The translations under genes and the position numbers were made by a program. Below the pieces are notes generated by a model. It ran no database searches. It was not told where the DNA came from and saw only the letters and a list, made by a program, of their open reading frames with translations. 51,342 nt of DNA, taken from NCBI GenBank assembly GCA_964649415.1, contig CAZYSK010000037.1:1-51342 (forward strand), in the 5' to 3' direction. This document shows positions 49,239 to 51,342 of the stretch, in pieces (position 1 is the first letter of the stretch; the number at the start of each line of letters is the position of its first letter). This DNA is from CAZYSK01 sp964649415. GTDB taxonomy: Bacteria > Chloroflexota > Anaerolineae > B4-G1.

Positions 49239-49574
49239 ATGGATAAGGTGGTACTCGAAGTACCGACCCTTTGGGCGGATCATCACGTTCTTAAGGTGCG
49301 GGAGGTGTTGGTGGGCCTGGAAGGGGTGGATGGCGTGTACGCCAGTTCGGCCTGGAAGCAGGTCCTGGTGTCGTACGACTCGGCCAAGACGGATTCGGGC
49401 GCGATTGAGAAGGCGCTGGCTGAAGCGGGGTATCCGGTGGGTGAAGGTGAGGTGCCCGTGCTGGTGCTACCTGGTAATCATCATCGGGATCCGGAGTGGG
49501 ACGTCTTGGGGGCGCGGGTGACACAGACGAACCGGGCCGACATTGAGATGTCGGGCGAGTTCCGGCGGTATTAA
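49239..49574 (+). CDS. Small HMA-fold-like protein lacking the CxxC metal site
   Basis: 111 aa; GGAGG lies 7 bases before ATG 49239. The first roughly 70 residues show the heavy-metal-associated beta-alpha-beta-beta-alpha-beta pattern (VVLEVPTLWADHHVLKVREVL, VDGVYASSAWKQVLVSYD, IEKALAEAGYPV). In place of GMxCxxC there is TLWADHH, so any metal would be held by His and Asp rather than Cys. The tail (LVLPGNHHRDPEWDVL) adds another His pair. The place just before cooS suggests a link to nickel or to CO dehydrogenase assembly, but this is inference from context only. Confidence 0.65.
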   Translation: MDKVVLEVPTLWADHHVLKVREVLVGLEGVDGVYASSAWKQVLVSYDSAKTDSGAIEKALAEAGYPVGEGEVPVLVLPGNHHRDPEWDVLGARVTQTNRADIEMSGEFRRY

Positions 49575-49597
49575 TGCGAATGGCGAAATGCGAGGCG

Positions 49598-49657
49598 ACA
49601 TCCGCCTCTAGAGGTCTATTGGGCGGATGCGGACATCCGCCTCTAGAGATCTATTGG
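49598..49657. repeat. Two direct repeats just upstream of cooS
   Basis: GACATCCGCCTCTAGAGGTC and GACATCCGCCTCTAGAGATC, each followed by TAT..GGG, occur about 34 bases apart in the short gap before cooS. The core CCGCCTCTAGAGG is partly palindromic. The second copy runs into the cooS ribosome site region. Confidence 0.75.
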
Positions 49658-49670
49658 GAGGTTGTGTGAT

Positions 49671-51342
49671 ATGGCGAAAAGGAAAGCGCGAACGCCGGAA
49701 GAAGCCAGCCAGGATGCGGCGTCCCGGTCTCTGTTGGAATGCGCTTGCCAGTTGAATATGGAGACGTGTTTCTCGCGGGCGGATTCACTGGTCCCGTGTA
49801 ACGTGGGATCGCAGGGACTGTGTTGCAAGAACTGCTCAATGGGACCGTGCCGTCTGGTGGGTAAGCACGAGCGCGGGGTGTGTGGTGCGACGATTGACAC
49901 GATTGTGGCGCGCAACTTCGCGCGGGGTGTGGCAGCGGGGGCGTCGGCTCACTCGGATCACGGACGCGACCTGGCGTACACGTTGCTGGAGGCGGTGGAG
50001 GGAGAGGCGCCTGACTATGGGGTGCGCGATGCCTTCAAGCTGATGGAGGTGGCGGGGTATCTGGGCGTCGAGACCGAGCAGACCGAAGATGGTCAGAGGC
50101 GGCCCGTGGAGGAGATCGCCCGGGACGTGGCTTTGGCGGCTTTGGCGGAGTTCGGCAACGTGCATGGGACGCTCAAATACCTGAAGCGTGCGCCGGCGAA
50201 GCGGCAGCAGATATGGCACGATGCGAGGATAGAGCCGCGGGCGATAGACCGAGAGATCGTGGAGATGCTGCACCGCACGCACGTGGGCAACGACCAGGAA
50301 GCGGAGCACATCCTGGATCACGCGATGCGGTGCGCGCTGGGCGACGGGTGGGGCGGGTCGATGCTGGCCACGGACCTGTCGGACATCCTGTTTGGCACGC
50401 CGGCCCCGGTGTTGACGGAGGCAAACCTGGGCGTGCTCAAGGATGACATGGTGAACGTGGTGATCCACGGCCACGAGCCGACGCTATCGGAGATGATCGT
50501 GGCGGCGGCGCAGGACCCGGAGTTGATCGCATACGCGAAGAGCAAGGGGGCGAAGGGGATCCAGTTGGCGGGCATCTGCTGCACGGCGAACGAGACGCTG
50601 ATGCGGAAGGGTGTGCCGCTGGCGGGCAATTTCTTGCAGCAGGAGCTGGCGATCCTCACGGGCGCGGTGGAGGCGATGGTGGTGGACATCCAATGCATTA
50701 TGCAGGGGCTGTCGCCGCTGGCGGACCGCTTCCACACGGAGTTGATCACGACGTCGGCGAAGGCGAAGATCAAGGGGGCGACTCACATCGAGTTCGACGA
50801 GCATCGGGCACTGGAGATCGCCAAGGAGATCGTCCGCCGCGCGGTTGACCGGTTCCCCGAACGTGGGTCGACGAGCATTCCCGACATGCGGAACCCGATG
50901 GTGCCTGGTTTCTCTCACGAGTACATTACCTACGCGCTGGGGGGGCTATATCGAAGCTCGCTGCGCCCGCTGAATGACGCGATCATGACGGGGCGTATCC
51001 GGGGCGTGGTGGCGAACATCGGCTGCAACAACACGCGGGTGTGCCACGACCTGCTCCACAACTACGTGGTCACGGAGTTCCTCAAGAACGACGTGTTGGT
51101 GGTGGAGACGGGCTGCGGGGCGATTGCCAGCGCCAAGCTGGGGTACATGACGCCTGAGACGGCGTTTGAGGTGGCGGGGCCTGGCCTGCGCGAGGTCTGC
51201 GAGACGGTGGGTATCCCGCCGGTGCTTCATATGGGCTCGTGCGTGGACAACTCCCGCATTCTGACGGTCCTGGCTCAGATGGCGACGGAGGGCGGCCTGG
51301 GCGAGGACATCGCGGACATCCCGGCGGTGGGTATGGCGCCGG
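49671..51342 (+). CDS. cooS: Anaerobic Ni-CO dehydrogenase catalytic subunit (partial at the window end)
   Basis: About 557 residues are in the window; the C-terminus lies beyond 51342. The enzyme interconverts CO and CO2 with ferredoxin-level electrons. The D-cluster Cys (43, 51) and B-cluster Cys (52, 55, 60 and one in ERGVCGA) are in CNVGSQGLCCKNCSMGPC. C-cluster ligands include the His in VIHGHEPTLSE and Cys in AGICCTANE, NIGCNNTRVCHD, VETGCGAIA and MGSCVDNSR; the last ligand would be past the window. Helical domain HTHVGNDQEAEHILDHAMR is standard. GGAGG lies 9 bases before ATG 49671. Acetyl-CoA synthase genes may follow to the right. Confidence 0.96.
   Translation, partial: MAKRKARTPEEASQDAASRSLLECACQLNMETCFSRADSLVPCNVGSQGLCCKNCSMGPCRLVGKHERGVCGATIDTIVARNFARGVAAGASAHSDHGRDLAYTLLEAVEGEAPDYGVRDAFKLMEVAGYLGVETEQTEDGQRRPVEEIARDVALAALAEFGNVHGTLKYLKRAPAKRQQIWHDARIEPRAIDREIVEMLHRTHVGNDQEAEHILDHAMRCALGDGWGGSMLATDLSDILFGTPAPVLTEANLGVLKDDMVNVVIHGHEPTLSEMIVAAAQDPELIAYAKSKGAKGIQLAGICCTANETLMRKGVPLAGNFLQQELAILTGAVEAMVVDIQCIMQGLSPLADRFHTELITTSAKAKIKGATHIEFDEHRALEIAKEIVRRAVDRFPERGSTSIPDMRNPMVPGFSHEYITYALGGLYRSSLRPLNDAIMTGRIRGVVANIGCNNTRVCHDLLHNYVVTEFLKNDVLVVETGCGAIASAKLGYMTPETAFEVAGPGLREVCETVGIPPVLHMGSCVDNSRILTVLAQMATEGGLGEDIADIPAVGMAP

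Noticed and set aside
51303..51325. GAGGACATCGCGGACATC in cooS as another family A repeat
   Set aside because: The encoded GLGEDIADI is the normal conserved CooS sequence, so the likeness is coincidental.

Overview
The window reads as a GC-rich chromosomal segment of an anaerobic bacterium, most likely a Chloroflexota member of the Anaerolineae type. This is an inference from gene content: no rRNA or tRNA gene was seen. The basis is two tungsten-type aldehyde:ferredoxin oxidoreductases (AOR), formate-tetrahydrofolate ligase beside a Ni-CO dehydrogenase, NarL-type two-component systems, lipoproteins with long Pro/Thr linkers, and many short palindromic repeats. The window starts downstream of a sugar-permease gene and stops inside cooS.

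Layout. 0-10.5 kb: two sugar ABC permeases, an IS256-family element with an internally shortened transposase, an SDR dehydrogenase and an IclR regulator with a clear operator/promoter, an AlkZ-related protein, then a GH3 glycosidase, an MFS carrier and beta-phosphoglucomutase (sugar use). 10.5-22.3 kb: an orphan family-5 solute-binding lipoprotein, leaderless mutM followed by a structured candidate ncRNA with its own promoter and terminator, a secreted M1 peptidase, a MoaD/ThiS-like - opine-dehydrogenase-like - B12-domain gene set, and a large secreted papain-family protease. 22.6-37 kb: a hybrid multi-sensor kinase, then the tungsten region: a FAD/NAD oxidoreductase, AOR-1 with a four-cluster ferredoxin, a NarL-type sensor/regulator pair, AOR-2 and a MoaD-like protein. 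Each AOR unit is preceded by a near-identical structured leader that ends in a terminator. I read these as Moco/Tuco-type riboswitches wired as ON switches. 37-46 kb: mutS2, a CvpA-like membrane protein, a pyrK-pyrD-like pair whose PyrD has lost its catalytic residues, a C39-like/SH3 protein, a zinc-ribbon protein with a duplicated body and a leaderless response regulator. 45.5-51.3 kb: a Wood-Ljungdahl segment: a receiver-like-DUF166 fusion, fhs, a small HMA-fold-like protein lacking CxxC, and cooS (cut by the window edge).

The most unusual feature is several families of short palindromic repeats that lie between genes and also inside reading frames, kept in frame: in the hybrid kinase, the B12 protein, the DUF166 fusion, the C-terminus of pgmB, the solute-binding protein and the N-termini of two exported peptidases. 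Working together, AOR, ferredoxin and the FAD oxidoreductase would interconvert aldehydes and acids at low potential, and CooS/Fhs would supply C1 and CO chemistry of the acetyl-CoA pathway. The sugar genes would feed the same anaerobic metabolism.
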